From positions 64,098 to 128,097 of the forward strand of contig DGQE01000012.1 in the NCBI GenBank assembly GCA_002389645.1: a stretch of 64,000 nt of DNA. The letters run 5' to 3'. The stretch comes from Flavobacteriales bacterium UBA4422. GTDB taxonomy: Bacteria > Bacteroidota > Bacteroidia > Flavobacteriales_G > Salibacteraceae. The translations under genes and the position numbers were made by a program. The notes below the pieces were generated by a model. That model saw nothing but the letters and a program-made list of their open reading frames with translations, had not been told where the DNA came from and made no database searches. Below are positions 1 to 8,124 of this stretch, in pieces. Position 1 is the first letter of the stretch, and each line of letters starts with the position of its first letter.

Positions 1-42
1 ATGTTAAGGTAATGTTTCTTTTACATTACTTATATTAGCTGA

Positions 43-456
43 ATGTTTCGTTGCTCGCATATTATTTTAACGATTGCTATATCAGCTATCGCATTCACCT
101 TGAATGCAAAGGTTATACATGTTGAATACTATGACAATGGACAAATAAAGACAGAGCTAGTGAAGTTAAAAAAGGGTATCGTTCAAATTAACGAATACTT
201 TATTTCAGGTCAATTAAAGGAACAAGGCTATTCTAAAAACGGTATGTTTCAAGGGAAATGGGTCCGATACAATCAAACCGGAACAATCATAGCCACTGCT
301 TATTATCATAACAATGTGAAAATTGGTTCGTGGAACCATTATGATCAATGGAGTCAAAACACCTTCAAAGTATACTATAATGATGGTATTGCGAAAGCCT
401 ACAAGCAGTTCGGGCCGAATGGAGACCTCATTGCCTCTGGAGAAAGACTTGATTAA
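43..456 (+). CDS. YwqK-like (MORN-variant) secreted protein
   Basis: A protein of 137 aa with a hydrophobic signal peptide (about residues 1-22). The mature part carries repeated units of the type YxNGQIK, YFISGQLKEQG and GKWVRYNQTG, the beta-hairpin pattern of the YwqK/MORN-variant family. Bacteroidota encode many such proteins and few have a known role. The ATG at 43 fits the signal peptide directly. Its stop codon overlaps the stop of the convergent AIM24-family gene by 4 bp. The function is unknown; export to the periplasm or beyond is inferred from the signal peptide. Confidence 0.7.
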   Translation: MFRCSHIILTIAISAIAFTLNAKVIHVEYYDNGQIKTELVKLKKGIVQINEYFISGQLKEQGYSKNGMFQGKWVRYNQTGTIIATAYYHNNVKIGSWNHYDQWSQNTFKVYYNDGIAKAYKQFGPNGDLIASGERLD

Positions 457-1250
457 TGATTATCGCCATCGAGCAGATCACCCAAACCACCTAGAATACT
501 TCCCTCACCTTTACGTTTGCCACCCATTTTTGGGGCTGAGCTAATAATTCGATCTGCTAGTCTTGAAAATGGTAAAGATTGAATCCATACTTTTCCGGGA
601 CCTCTCAGCGCTCCAAAAAACATTCCTTCACCGCCAAAAAGAGTATTCTTAATACCACCCACAAATTCAATATCATATTGAACGTCCTTCGTGAATGCAA
701 CAATGCATCCTGTATCTACCTTCAGAAGTTCACCCGGCTTCAATTCACGCTCAATTATTGTTCCTCCCGCATGCACAAAAGCCAATCCATCACCTTCAAT
801 TTTCTGCATGATAAATCCTTCTCCACCGAACAATCCAACACCAATTCGCTTTTGAAACTCAATTCCAATTGATGTGCCTTGAGCAGCGCACAAAAAGGCA
901 TCTTTCTGACAGATTACTTTTCCGCCTAGTGCAGCAACATCCAATGGTATTACCTTTCCCGGGTAGGGCGCAGCGAATGTTACGTGATCTTTCGATGTTC
1001 AATTGTTGGTATAAGCCGTCATGAACAAACTTTCACCAGTAAGAACTCTCTTTCCAGCAGAAAACATCTTTCCAAGAAAACCTTGATCTCCCTTAGAGCC
1101 ATCACCAAATACAGTTTGCATTTGAATGCTGCCATCCATCATCATCAAACTTCCAGCTTCGGCAATGACAGTTTCTAAAGGATCTAACTCTATCTCGACA
1201 CATTGCATTTCTTCACCGATAATGCGATAGTCTATTTCGTGTGTATTCAT
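453..1250 (-). pseudogene. AIM24 / TIGR00266 family protein interrupted by an in-frame TGA
   Basis: Two segments of the minus strand, 1250-1002 and 998-453, are in the same frame and together give a full-length AIM24-like protein (about 265 codons) apart from one TGA at 1001-999 (codon 84). The first part ends in GESLFMTAYTNN. The sequence after the stop continues with family-typical FAAPYPGK and GGEGFIMQKIEGDGLAFVHAGG. The true start is taken as the ATG at 1250, because the upstream TTG at 1286 has no support. AIM24-family proteins are cytosolic beta-structured proteins of unclear role. TGA is a normal stop elsewhere in this window. The lesion is therefore a nonsense mutation, a sequencing error, or less likely a readthrough site. 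One base change from GGA (Gly) would explain it. Confidence 0.8.
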
Positions 1251-1300
1251 TTCATCTTCATTTGATGAATCAAAAATGCTACACAAATACCTATTACTTA

Positions 1301-1341
1301 CAAAAAAAATGACCGATTAACGTGTGAACTGATAATCGGTC
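1301..1341 (-). terminator. Intrinsic terminator of tpx
   Basis: A 9-bp perfect stem (GACCGATTA at 1311-1319 with TAATCGGTC at 1333-1341) is followed, reading the minus strand, by a run of eight T at 1309-1302. It lies 23 nt after the tpx stop, as expected for Rho-independent termination. Confidence 0.8.
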
Positions 1342-1363
1342 AAGAATCTCTATAAGATTGCGT

Positions 1364-1864
1364 CTATTTCAGCGATGCTAAAGCACTATCGTAGTCTGGC
1401 TGTTGAACAATTTCAGGAACTTGCTCAGTGTAGATTACTTTACCCGCTTCGTCAATTACCACAACCGCTCTGCTGAAAAGTCCAGCTAACGGGCCTTCTT
1501 CCATGATCACACTATAGTTAGCAGAGAAACCGTGATTTTTAAATTCAGAAGCATTCTGTACATTTTCTAACCCTTCTGCTCCACAAAATCTTTTTTGAGC
1601 AAATGGCAAATCCTTAGAAACATTCATCACCACCGTGTTTTCCAAACTTGATGCCTCACCATTGAAATGGCGAGCGCTCATTGCGCAAATTCCAGTATCG
1701 ATGCTCGGGAAAATATTAAGCACCAATCTTTTGCCAGAAAAATCCTTCAAAGAAACATCCTGCAAGCTGTCATTCGTTAATGTAAAATCAGGAGCTTGAT
1801 GACCAACTTTTGGCAAATCTCCCACTGTTTTTATAGTATTTCCTTTAAATGTTATTGAAGCCAT
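1364..1864 (-). CDS. tpx: Thiol peroxidase Tpx (atypical 2-Cys peroxiredoxin)
   Basis: A protein of 166 aa, the usual Tpx length. It contains the peroxidatic motif PSIDTGICAMSARHFN with Cys60 as peroxidatic cysteine. Cys94, in DLPFAQKRFCGAEG, is the resolving cysteine. Tpx reduces hydrogen peroxide and alkyl hydroperoxides in the cytosol, using thioredoxin as electron donor. The ATG at 1864 gives the standard N-terminus (MASITFKGN). The gene is monocistronic, with its own terminator downstream and about 215 nt of divergent spacer upstream. Confidence 0.95.
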   Translation of the reverse strand: MASITFKGNTIKTVGDLPKVGHQAPDFTLTNDSLQDVSLKDFSGKRLVLNIFPSIDTGICAMSARHFNGEASSLENTVVMNVSKDLPFAQKRFCGAEGLENVQNASEFKNHGFSANYSVIMEEGPLAGLFSRAVVVIDEAGKVIYTEQVPEIVQQPDYDSALASLK

Positions 1865-2052
1865 CTTTAATTTTTATGGTTATTGATAAGTGGAAGAACA
1901 CTCAAATCGTTGGGTTGTTCAAATTAGCTCTAGGCATCAAATTTCATGCTTTATTGTCTGAAATAAAAAGGAAATAAAGGATTATTCAAAATGTAATTAA
2001 TCAAGAATTTTCCTGTTAGCACCAAAAACAATAGATGCCATCATCCTAATTT

Positions 2053-2060
2053 TATATTTG
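2053..2060 (+). promoter_or_regulatory. -7 box TATATTTG of the sortilin-type gene
   Basis: An exact match to the Bacteroidota -7 consensus TAnnTTTG, 21 nt before the ATG at 2082. The TTG at 2058 that could be mistaken for a start codon is the end of this box. No convincing -33 element is visible. Confidence 0.6.
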
Positions 2061-2081
2061 TTTCCCTTAATTACCCCAACG

Positions 2082-5000
2082 ATGAAAAATTTAGTTCTCA
2101 GTATAATTATTTTAACGTCCTCATTTACCGCAATTTCTCAAAAGAAAAGCGATAAAAACACTCCCAAGCAAGCATCTTTAAATGGGATTTCATTTCGAGA
2201 AATAGGACCAGCATTGGTTTCTGGTCGCGTAGTTGATTTGGCTATTAACCCTAATAATCACGATCAATTCTTCGTGGCGGCAGCATCAGGAGGTGTTTGG
2301 AAGACAGAAAATCACGGAAATACATTTACTCCTGTATTCGATGGGCAAGGCTCCTATTCTATCGGATGCGTTTCATATGACCCTAACAACGCACACACCG
2401 TATGGGTGGGCACTGGAGAGAACAATAATCAACGAAGTGTAGCTTATGGAGATGGCGTTTACAAGTCATTAGACGATGGCAAAACGTGGAAAAACATGGG
2501 TTTAAAAAACTCAGAGCACATTGCCAAAGTCATCGTAAAACCAGGTAATTCTGAAGTAGTTTTCGTAGCAGCATACGGTCCACTTTGGAGCGAAGGAGGT
2601 GAACGCGGAATTTATCAATCAAATGATGGTGGAGAAACTTGGGACCGCATTTTACATGTAAGTGAGAATACCGGTTTTTCAGACTTATGGATGGATCCGA
2701 GAAATCCGGATGTGATGTACGCTTCTGCGCATCAACGCAGGCGTCATGTATGGACATACTTAAGTGGTGGTCCAGAATCAGCCATTTATAAAACCACTGA
2801 TGGAGGAAAGAGTTGGAGAAAAATCATGAGTGGTTTACTCAAAAGTGATCTAGGGAGGATTGCCCTTGCTGTATCTCCAGCAAATCCAGATGTGGTTTAC
2901 GCAATGGTCGAGGGATTTGACGAAAAGCACGGTGGCTTTTACCGATCAAATAATATGGGCGAAAGCTGGACTAGACAGAGCGATTATTTCACCAGTGGAA
3001 ATTATTACGTTGAGCTTATTCCAGACCCAAATGATGAAAACAGAGTATTTTCAATGGACACCTGGTTACACCATACGGAAGACGGTGGAAAAACCTTCAA
3101 AAGGACAGGGGAAAAAAGCAAACACGTAGACAACCACGCCATGTGGGTTGACCCATTAAACACGAATCATTGGTTAGTGGGTTGTGATGGTGGACTTTAT
3201 GAAACCTGGGATGCGGCCAATAATTGGAAGTTCTATCAAAATTTAAACATCACTCAGTTCTATAGAGTAGCAGTAGACTATGATGAGCCATTTTACAATG
3301 TATATGGGGGCACTCAAGACAACAATACTTTGGGAGGACCATCAAGAACAACGAATGCTCATGGTATCAGCAATTTTGATTGGCACATCACTAGAGGTGG
3401 CGATGGTTTTGAGCCTGCTGTTGATCCGACAAACCCAGATATTGTCTACAGCCAATCTCAATATGGATGGCTCGTTCGATACAACAGAAAATCAGGAGAA
3501 AAAGTAAATATCAAACCTATTGAGCGAAAGGGAGAGGATGCCTACCGATGGAATTGGGATGCGCCCTTATTGATCAGCCCTCACAATCCTAAGAGACTCT
3601 ACTTCGCAGCGAACAAAGTATTCATGAGTGATGACAGAGGTGATTCATGGAGTGTGGTCTCAGAAGACCTCTCACAGCAAATCGATCGCAATAAACTCAA
3701 AGTAATGGGCACTACTTGGGGGCCCGATGCTGTTGCCTTGCACAAAAGCACCACCATATACGGTAACTTGGCGGCGTTGGAAGAATCTCCTGTAACGCCA
3801 GAGTTAGTCTATGCGGGAACCGATGACGGACTGATCCATCGCACATCTGACTTGAAAACTTGGACAAAACTCTCTTCGTTCACTGGTGTTCCGGCAGGAA
3901 CATATGTGAACGATATTTTGTGCGATCGATATGACGAAAACATCGTTTACGCAGCATTTAATAACCATAAAAATGGAGACTTCAAGCCGTACATATTAAA
4001 AAGCATTGATAAAGGAAAAAGCTGGACTTCCATCACTGGTGATTTACCTCAAAGAGGCTCAGTATATTGCTTAGAGCAAGATCATGAAAACAAAAATCTA
4101 CTTTTCGCTGGAACAGAGTTTGGAGTATTCTTCACCACCAATGGAGGGAAAAAATGGGTAAAAATTGGTGGCGGACTTCCAACCATAGGAATTCGCGATA
4201 TGGAAATCCAAAAGCGAGAAAACGACTTAGTGTTAGCTTCATTTGGACGAGGGTTTTACATCTTGGATGATTACTCTCCATTGAGAACTATTGCGGACAC
4301 TTCAGGATCTGCGGCTCACATCTTCCCAATTAAAGACGCACTTGCATTTAATGTAACAAACCCGCTTGGAACGCGCGGTAAAGCATCGCAAGGCGAATCA
4401 TTTTTCACCACACCTAACCCTCCTATTGGAGCAACCTTCACTTACTTTTTGAGCCAAAAGCCACAAACCTTAGAAGACCAAAGACGCGCGGCAGAAAAGA
4501 AAATCCGAAAAGACAAAGGAGATGTTAGCTACCCATCGTTTGATGCTCTTCGAAATGAAGACCTTGAGTTAAAACCTTATTTAATTTTTGAAATCAAAGA
4601 CAAAAATGGAAGTGTTGTAAGTCGATATAAAGAAGAAAAAGTGAACAAGGGAATCAATCAAAGCACTTGGGATTTCAGATTAGAAAGCACGACACCCGTG
4701 GAGTTAAAAGAGAATAAAGTAGGCAGATACTCTTCTCCAGATTGGGGGGCGTTGGCAATGCCCGGAGAATATAGCGTGACGATTTATCAATTTTTAAATG
4801 GCGAATTAACACAACTAGTTGGACCTGAAAAATTCAAGATTAAGCTTCTTCACGATGGCCAAATTTCAAAACCTGACTACGCAGCTTTGACAGCTTTTAT
4901 CGAAGAATTAAATGAAGGAAGAAGACAAGTAATGAGCACCACAGAAGAGTTTAAAGAATTGAAATCATCTTTCGACTATATTCAAAATACGGTATTAAAA

Positions 5001-5324
5001 GCACCTCAGGCTGACATCAATATCTTAGCTGATTTGGATATAATCAATAAAGACTTAAATGACATTAGTGTTGCGCTCTATGGTGATCGTACTATTAGAA
5101 AAAGAGAATCAGAATCCTATCCTGGCTTAGTGTTCAGAGTTGAAGTAGCAGCGGGCAACATATTTGAACATACTGAAGCACCAACCCAAAGCGAGCAGCG
5201 AAGTTTTCAAATTGCCATGGAAGAACACAAAGAGGTTCGAGCAAGCTTCGAAAAAGCGAAATCAGATATTGAAGCAATAAGCAAGAAACTAAAAGATGCC
5301 AAGGCACCTTATTTCAAGCACTAA
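2082..5324 (+). CDS. Secreted sortilin/VPS10-type BNR beta-propeller protein
   Basis: A protein of 1080 aa. The ATG at 2082 gives MKNLVLSIIILTSSF, a clean signal peptide; a longer reading from TTG at 2058 would run through the promoter box. Multiple propeller blades carry the Asp-box-like pattern S.DGG.TW (for example SNDGGETWDR, TTDGGKSWRK, SIDKGKSW), as in sialidase/BNR and Vps10-sortilin repeats. The last 350 residues are non-propeller, with a beta-sandwich-like region and a helical tail. No T9SS sorting domain is seen at the C-terminus. Relatives are common in Bacteroidota as exported proteins of unknown substrate. It abuts the convergent DUF5777 gene with no spacer. Confidence 0.85.
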   Translation: MKNLVLSIIILTSSFTAISQKKSDKNTPKQASLNGISFREIGPALVSGRVVDLAINPNNHDQFFVAAASGGVWKTENHGNTFTPVFDGQGSYSIGCVSYDPNNAHTVWVGTGENNNQRSVAYGDGVYKSLDDGKTWKNMGLKNSEHIAKVIVKPGNSEVVFVAAYGPLWSEGGERGIYQSNDGGETWDRILHVSENTGFSDLWMDPRNPDVMYASAHQRRRHVWTYLSGGPESAIYKTTDGGKSWRKIMSGLLKSDLGRIALAVSPANPDVVYAMVEGFDEKHGGFYRSNNMGESWTRQSDYFTSGNYYVELIPDPNDENRVFSMDTWLHHTEDGGKTFKRTGEKSKHVDNHAMWVDPLNTNHWLVGCDGGLYETWDAANNWKFYQNLNITQFYRVAVDYDEPFYNVYGGTQDNNTLGGPSRTTNAHGISNFDWHITRGGDGFEPAVDPTNPDIVYSQSQYGWLVRYNRKSGEKVNIKPIERKGEDAYRWNWDAPLLISPHNPKRLYFAANKVFMSDDRGDSWSVVSEDLSQQIDRNKLKVMGTTWGPDAVALHKSTTIYGNLAALEESPVTPELVYAGTDDGLIHRTSDLKTWTKLSSFTGVPAGTYVNDILCDRYDENIVYAAFNNHKNGDFKPYILKSIDKGKSWTSITGDLPQRGSVYCLEQDHENKNLLFAGTEFGVFFTTNGGKKWVKIGGGLPTIGIRDMEIQKRENDLVLASFGRGFYILDDYSPLRTIADTSGSAAHIFPIKDALAFNVTNPLGTRGKASQGESFFTTPNPPIGATFTYFLSQKPQTLEDQRRAAEKKIRKDKGDVSYPSFDALRNEDLELKPYLIFEIKDKNGSVVSRYKEEKVNKGINQSTWDFRLESTTPVELKENKVGRYSSPDWGALAMPGEYSVTIYQFLNGELTQLVGPEKFKIKLLHDGQISKPDYAALTAFIEELNEGRRQVMSTTEEFKELKSSFDYIQNTVLKAPQADINILADLDIINKDLNDISVALYGDRTIRKRESESYPGLVFRVEVAAGNIFEHTEAPTQSEQRSFQIAMEEHKEVRASFEKAKSDIEAISKKLKDAKAPYFKH

Positions 5325-6212
5325 TTAACCTTTCGGGCGATACACCGTAAATACACGGCTTACATTGAACCCAAAATGAATATCGCCATTGAGCCAATCG
5401 CCAGTAGTTTCCGTCATAAAAGCATTTTCCACCATTCCTGTTGAATTGGTAAAATGCAACTGAAAAACATGACCCCCTGTTTCGATATCGAACCCTATAG
5501 AAAGTGAATTGGTGTATCGTGGGTCAAGCTGGTTAGGTAAGGTGTAATAATATTCCATATTCAAAGCAACGCGCTTCGAAAGCTTCAGCCTTCCTCCCAC
5601 TCCAAGCACAATCACGTCATTGGACTCAGCTCTTGTCAGCACTAGGTTTCTATGCACCAAGGACGGCATAAACTGAAGCGAAAACCCTTCAGTAAACTTA
5701 CGGCCAACAATAAGTTGATGGGTATAAAACAACCTGTGGGAATTAAGGTATGGATCTAAGTCAGAGTTTGTATTCCTTAAAGAACTTACAGCCATGTCAG
5801 ACACCCACAACATAGAAATCGGAATGTTTCTTTTACCCGTTTGTTGACGTAAAAACTTCACCTTCATAAACCCATCATACATCTTCCCTACGCTGCTTCT
5901 GCCAACACCAACATTCAACCAAGGAGTAACACCATAGTCCAACCCTATTCGAATAGATGCAGCATCCAATCCAAAAAGTTCATAAGCACCGCCATTTAAC
6001 CTACCAAAACGGTGAGAGATTTTAAAATCGAGTACACCCTCAGAATTCATCTCAAAAGAATGTCCGTTGATAATTCTTGTCGTTTTAAAACCGGCCGTTG
6101 CGTAGTTAACAGTAGGTTCTTCTTCTGGCAACAAGTCAAGCAAGCTTTCTTGAGCGCTCAATGTTAAGGTAAGTGCGCTCAGGATTAAGGTTAATAGCAG
6201 GTTACGAAACAT
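5325..6212 (-). CDS. DUF5777 outer-membrane beta-barrel protein
   Basis: A protein of 295 aa with a signal peptide (about residues 1-20) and alternating hydrophobic/polar strands typical of a barrel (FKISHRFGRLNGG, IRIGLDYGVTPWLNVGVGRS). These phrases are characteristic of the DUF5777 family. Residues 21-34 are acidic (SLLDLLPEEEP). It is the last gene of a minus-strand cluster starting at 8069, six bases after yceI. In other Bacteroidota DUF5777 genes also sit near YceI and cytochrome-like lipoproteins (from memory). The role is unknown; outer-membrane location is inferred. Confidence 0.8.
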   Translation of the reverse strand: MFRNLLLTLILSALTLTLSAQESLLDLLPEEEPTVNYATAGFKTTRIINGHSFEMNSEGVLDFKISHRFGRLNGGAYELFGLDAASIRIGLDYGVTPWLNVGVGRSSVGKMYDGFMKVKFLRQQTGKRNIPISMLWVSDMAVSSLRNTNSDLDPYLNSHRLFYTHQLIVGRKFTEGFSLQFMPSLVHRNLVLTRAESNDVIVLGVGGRLKLSKRVALNMEYYYTLPNQLDPRYTNSLSIGFDIETGGHVFQLHFTNSTGMVENAFMTETTGDWLNGDIHFGFNVSRVFTVYRPKG

Positions 6213-6218
6213 TTTGCT

Positions 6219-6776
6219 TTATTTCATGGGGTTTAGTGCGGCATCAACAGTAACTTCTATTTCCTTGGCAATCTTGTCTTGAACCGCGTTCGGAATGGCA
6301 ATTTTGTAGTCCTGTGGTTTCACATTAAACGTACAAGTCACTTTAAATCCATCACCATCTTTCACTAGATGAGTAGGAAGTTCAACTTCTTGCTCAACTC
6401 CATGAATGGTCATAACCCCCTTTGCCATAGCGGTTGCAGAAGAAGAAAAACCCTTTGCCTTTAACTCTTCCAAGTTCTGAATCTTACCTCTAAATGTTGC
6501 CTTAGGATAAGTGTTTGACTCCATGTAATTCTCATTGAAATGCTCTTCCATCAAGGCCTTTTCAAACTCGAATGACTTCACCAAAGCAGCAAATTCAAAA
6601 GCACCGCTTGAGATGTCGATCACACTTTGAAGCTTTTTATTGTCTGCTTCTATATTCTCCACTGGCGTGGCAGAGAAAAAGCTTACTTCTCCCTCGCGTG
6701 TGAAGTAGCGCTCCTGAGCGTCAGCAAACGGAACAAATGATTGAGAAAGAAGTAGAGTAAATAATAATTTTTTCAT
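6219..6776 (-). CDS. YceI-family periplasmic lipid-binding protein
   Basis: A protein of 185 aa with a signal peptide (about residues 1-20, cleaved near ADAQE). The YceI lipocalin-like barrel is recognised from FEFAALVKSFEFEKALM, YPKATFRGKI and VMTIHGVEQEVELPTHL. Structurally characterised YceI proteins bind polyprenoid or quinone-like molecules. Placement between a beta-barrel gene and haem-type lipoprotein genes suggests a role in a periplasmic redox or lipophilic-carrier process; that is inference. Its spacing to the upstream gene is 9 nt. Confidence 0.9.
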   Translation of the reverse strand: MKKLLFTLLLSQSFVPFADAQERYFTREGEVSFFSATPVENIEADNKKLQSVIDISSGAFEFAALVKSFEFEKALMEEHFNENYMESNTYPKATFRGKIQNLEELKAKGFSSSATAMAKGVMTIHGVEQEVELPTHLVKDGDGFKVTCTFNVKPQDYKIAIPNAVQDKIAKEIEVTVDAALNPMK

Positions 6777-6785
6777 GGTTGAAGT

Positions 6786-7199
6786 TTATTGAGTTACTAA
6801 TGAAGATCGTTTTAATTCTACCGTTCCACCAGGAATCATGGACGAGGCATCCCCTAAGAAACCAGAGCAAACTCCTTTTACGGTAATTTGATCTCCAGAA
6901 ATATCGTCAGGACTTAATGGGTGCTGAAAAGTGCAGCTTACAATATTGTATTCATCCGATGAAATCATCACAGCGGTAACTTGTCCGTTTTCTTTTGACA
7001 ATTCCATAATAGGACCAGATACCTGGATGATCTGATCGATGTATTTCGCACTGGATTCTTGCTCATTGTCTAAAAATGCTTGAACAATTTCATCGCCTGA
7101 AACTGCGTATGCGGCTTCTTCATCAGCCATTTCTGAATGTCCGCAAGAAAGCAAGACAAATGGGACAGCAAATAGCACAAAATGGAGGATATTCTTCAT
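6786..7199 (-). CDS. OB-fold (tRNA_anti-like) putative lipoprotein
   Basis: A protein of 137 aa starting at the ATG at 7199 (MKNILHFVLF). A longer reading would run through the preceding gene. The signal peptide ends in a lipobox-like LLSCG with Cys18. The mature domain has the order seen in periplasmic OB-fold proteins of the tRNA_anti-like type: IIQVSGPIMEL, VTAVMISSDE, ITVKGVCSGFLG. It lies 10 nt after the upstream haem-type lipoprotein and is part of the same operon. The ligand is unknown. Confidence 0.7.
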   Translation of the reverse strand: MKNILHFVLFAVPFVLLSCGHSEMADEEAAYAVSGDEIVQAFLDNEQESSAKYIDQIIQVSGPIMELSKENGQVTAVMISSDEYNIVSCTFQHPLSPDDISGDQITVKGVCSGFLGDASSMIPGGTVELKRSSLVTQ

Positions 7200-7209
7200 A
7201 TTTCTTAGG

Positions 7210-7602
7210 TTAGTTTTCTGAGTAGCCTTGATCGATCCAGTCGATAAGCTTGATTTTATCTGTTTCGGATATTGAACCTCCAGGAGGCATTGACCCATTT
7301 TCAACTCGAGTCTTCAGAGAAAAAGACTCGATGGCTGTTTTTACTTCATCATAAGTTGATAAAGGCTGCCTTCCGGCTCCATTTCCAGCTGCATGACAGC
7401 CAGATGTAGCGCAGTTGGTCGAAAGAATCGATCGAACATCAGTGTATGTGTAACTAGCAGTGGAATCTAATAGAGAATCATTCACATAAATTGTGTCAAT
7501 TGGATATAAATCCTTTGCGTTGTCATAGTAACAACCTTCAGAGAAAATTGTCACAACTATCATGGCTGCAAATAATAAAGCAATAGAGGTAATTCTTTTC
7601 AT
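7210..7602 (-). CDS. Small exported protein with a CX4CH haem-c-like motif
   Basis: A protein of 130 aa with an N-terminal hydrophobic segment followed by Cys24 (a weak lipobox, SEGC). It contains NCATSGCHA, a CX4CH arrangement. Later it has MPPGGSISETDKIKLIDWIDQG, the C-terminal pattern of monohaem cytochrome-like domains in Bacteroidota and Planctomycetes, where the Met is a candidate sixth ligand. Its start overlaps the upstream gene's stop by one base (TAATG), so translation is probably coupled. CX4CH instead of CXXCH makes covalent haem attachment plausible but unproven. Confidence 0.75.
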   Translation of the reverse strand: MKRITSIALLFAAMIVVTIFSEGCYYDNAKDLYPIDTIYVNDSLLDSTASYTYTDVRSILSTNCATSGCHAAGNGAGRQPLSTYDEVKTAIESFSLKTRVENGSMPPGGSISETDKIKLIDWIDQGYSEN

Positions 7603-8069
7603 TAGTTATCGAGTGCTCCTTCAGTTATCCAGTTTTCAATAATTTTAATATCGCAAGAGTCCATCTTAGCTCCGCCTTGAGGCATTGCCTGAAAACCGAC
7701 ATCATGATTAATTGCCCCCGCAAGGTTACCACTATCTGCAACTATCTTGGTTCCTGAATAGGTACTTAATATTACGGTACCTCCTGAGTGACATCCGATA
7801 CATCCATAACTCGATAAAACCGGAGTCACATCATTGGCAAAAGACAAATTCATTGGATTGCATCCTACTGAGCTAGTATCTGTTGTGTCAGTTGGTATTG
7901 TATCAATAGGCAACGTGTCAATTACAGTAGTATCAATTACAGTTGTATCAATTGGAATTGTGTCTATTGGAACAAACACTTCAAGCGGTGAATAAGGATC
8001 ATTCTTGCAATTAGTTACTAAAACCAATAAACTTACAAAGACAAATACGTTTCTAAAAAGTGGGTTCAT
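7602..8069 (-). CDS. Cytochrome c-like lipoprotein with IDT-repeat linker
   Basis: A protein of 155 aa starting at the ATG at 8069. The signal peptide ends in VLVTNCKND with Cys21 as lipidation candidate. Residues 30-68 are a low-complexity linker of I/P-D-T units. The C-terminal domain has CIGCHSGG, a canonical CXXCH haem site, and QAMPQGGAKMDSCDIKIIENWI, in which Met may be the distal ligand. It is the first gene of the five-gene minus-strand cluster ending at 5325. It resembles its neighbour downstream, which suggests an old duplication. Confidence 0.8.
   Translation of the reverse strand: MNPLFRNVFVFVSLLVLVTNCKNDPYSPLEVFVPIDTIPIDTTVIDTTVIDTLPIDTIPTDTTDTSSVGCNPMNLSFANDVTPVLSSYGCIGCHSGGTVILSTYSGTKIVADSGNLAGAINHDVGFQAMPQGGAKMDSCDIKIIENWITEGALDN
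7880..7985 (-). repeat. Low-complexity IDT-coding repeat
   Basis: An imperfect tandem array of 12-15-nt units (variants of GTATCAATTGGAATT on the plus strand) encodes repeated IDT/VIDT/PIDT in the linker of the haem-type lipoprotein. Arrays of this kind can vary in length between strains. Confidence 0.6.
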
Positions 8070-8090
8070 GCACAAATCGTTAGTAGGAAT

Positions 8091-8098
8091 CAAAAATA
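8091..8098 (-). promoter_or_regulatory. -7 box TATTTTTG of the haem lipoprotein/YceI/DUF5777 cluster
   Basis: An exact TAnnTTTG match on the minus strand, 21 nt before the ATG at 8069. The five genes downstream are separated by 10 nt or less, so this may drive them all. Confidence 0.55.
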
Positions 8099-8124
8099 GC
8101 TTTTATTTCAACCCAAAATAAAAC

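Noticed and set aside
945..1001. Frameshift as the cause of the split AIM24 gene
   Set aside because: Both halves are in the same frame; only an in-frame TGA separates them.
1876..1977. A 33-codon frame between tpx and the sortilin-type gene
   Set aside because: It is short, has no promoter box or neighbour support, and lies in the divergent spacer.
2058..2081. N-terminal extension of the sortilin-type protein from TTG at 2058
   Set aside because: The TTG is the end of a perfect TAnnTTTG box; ATG at 2082 gives a proper signal peptide.
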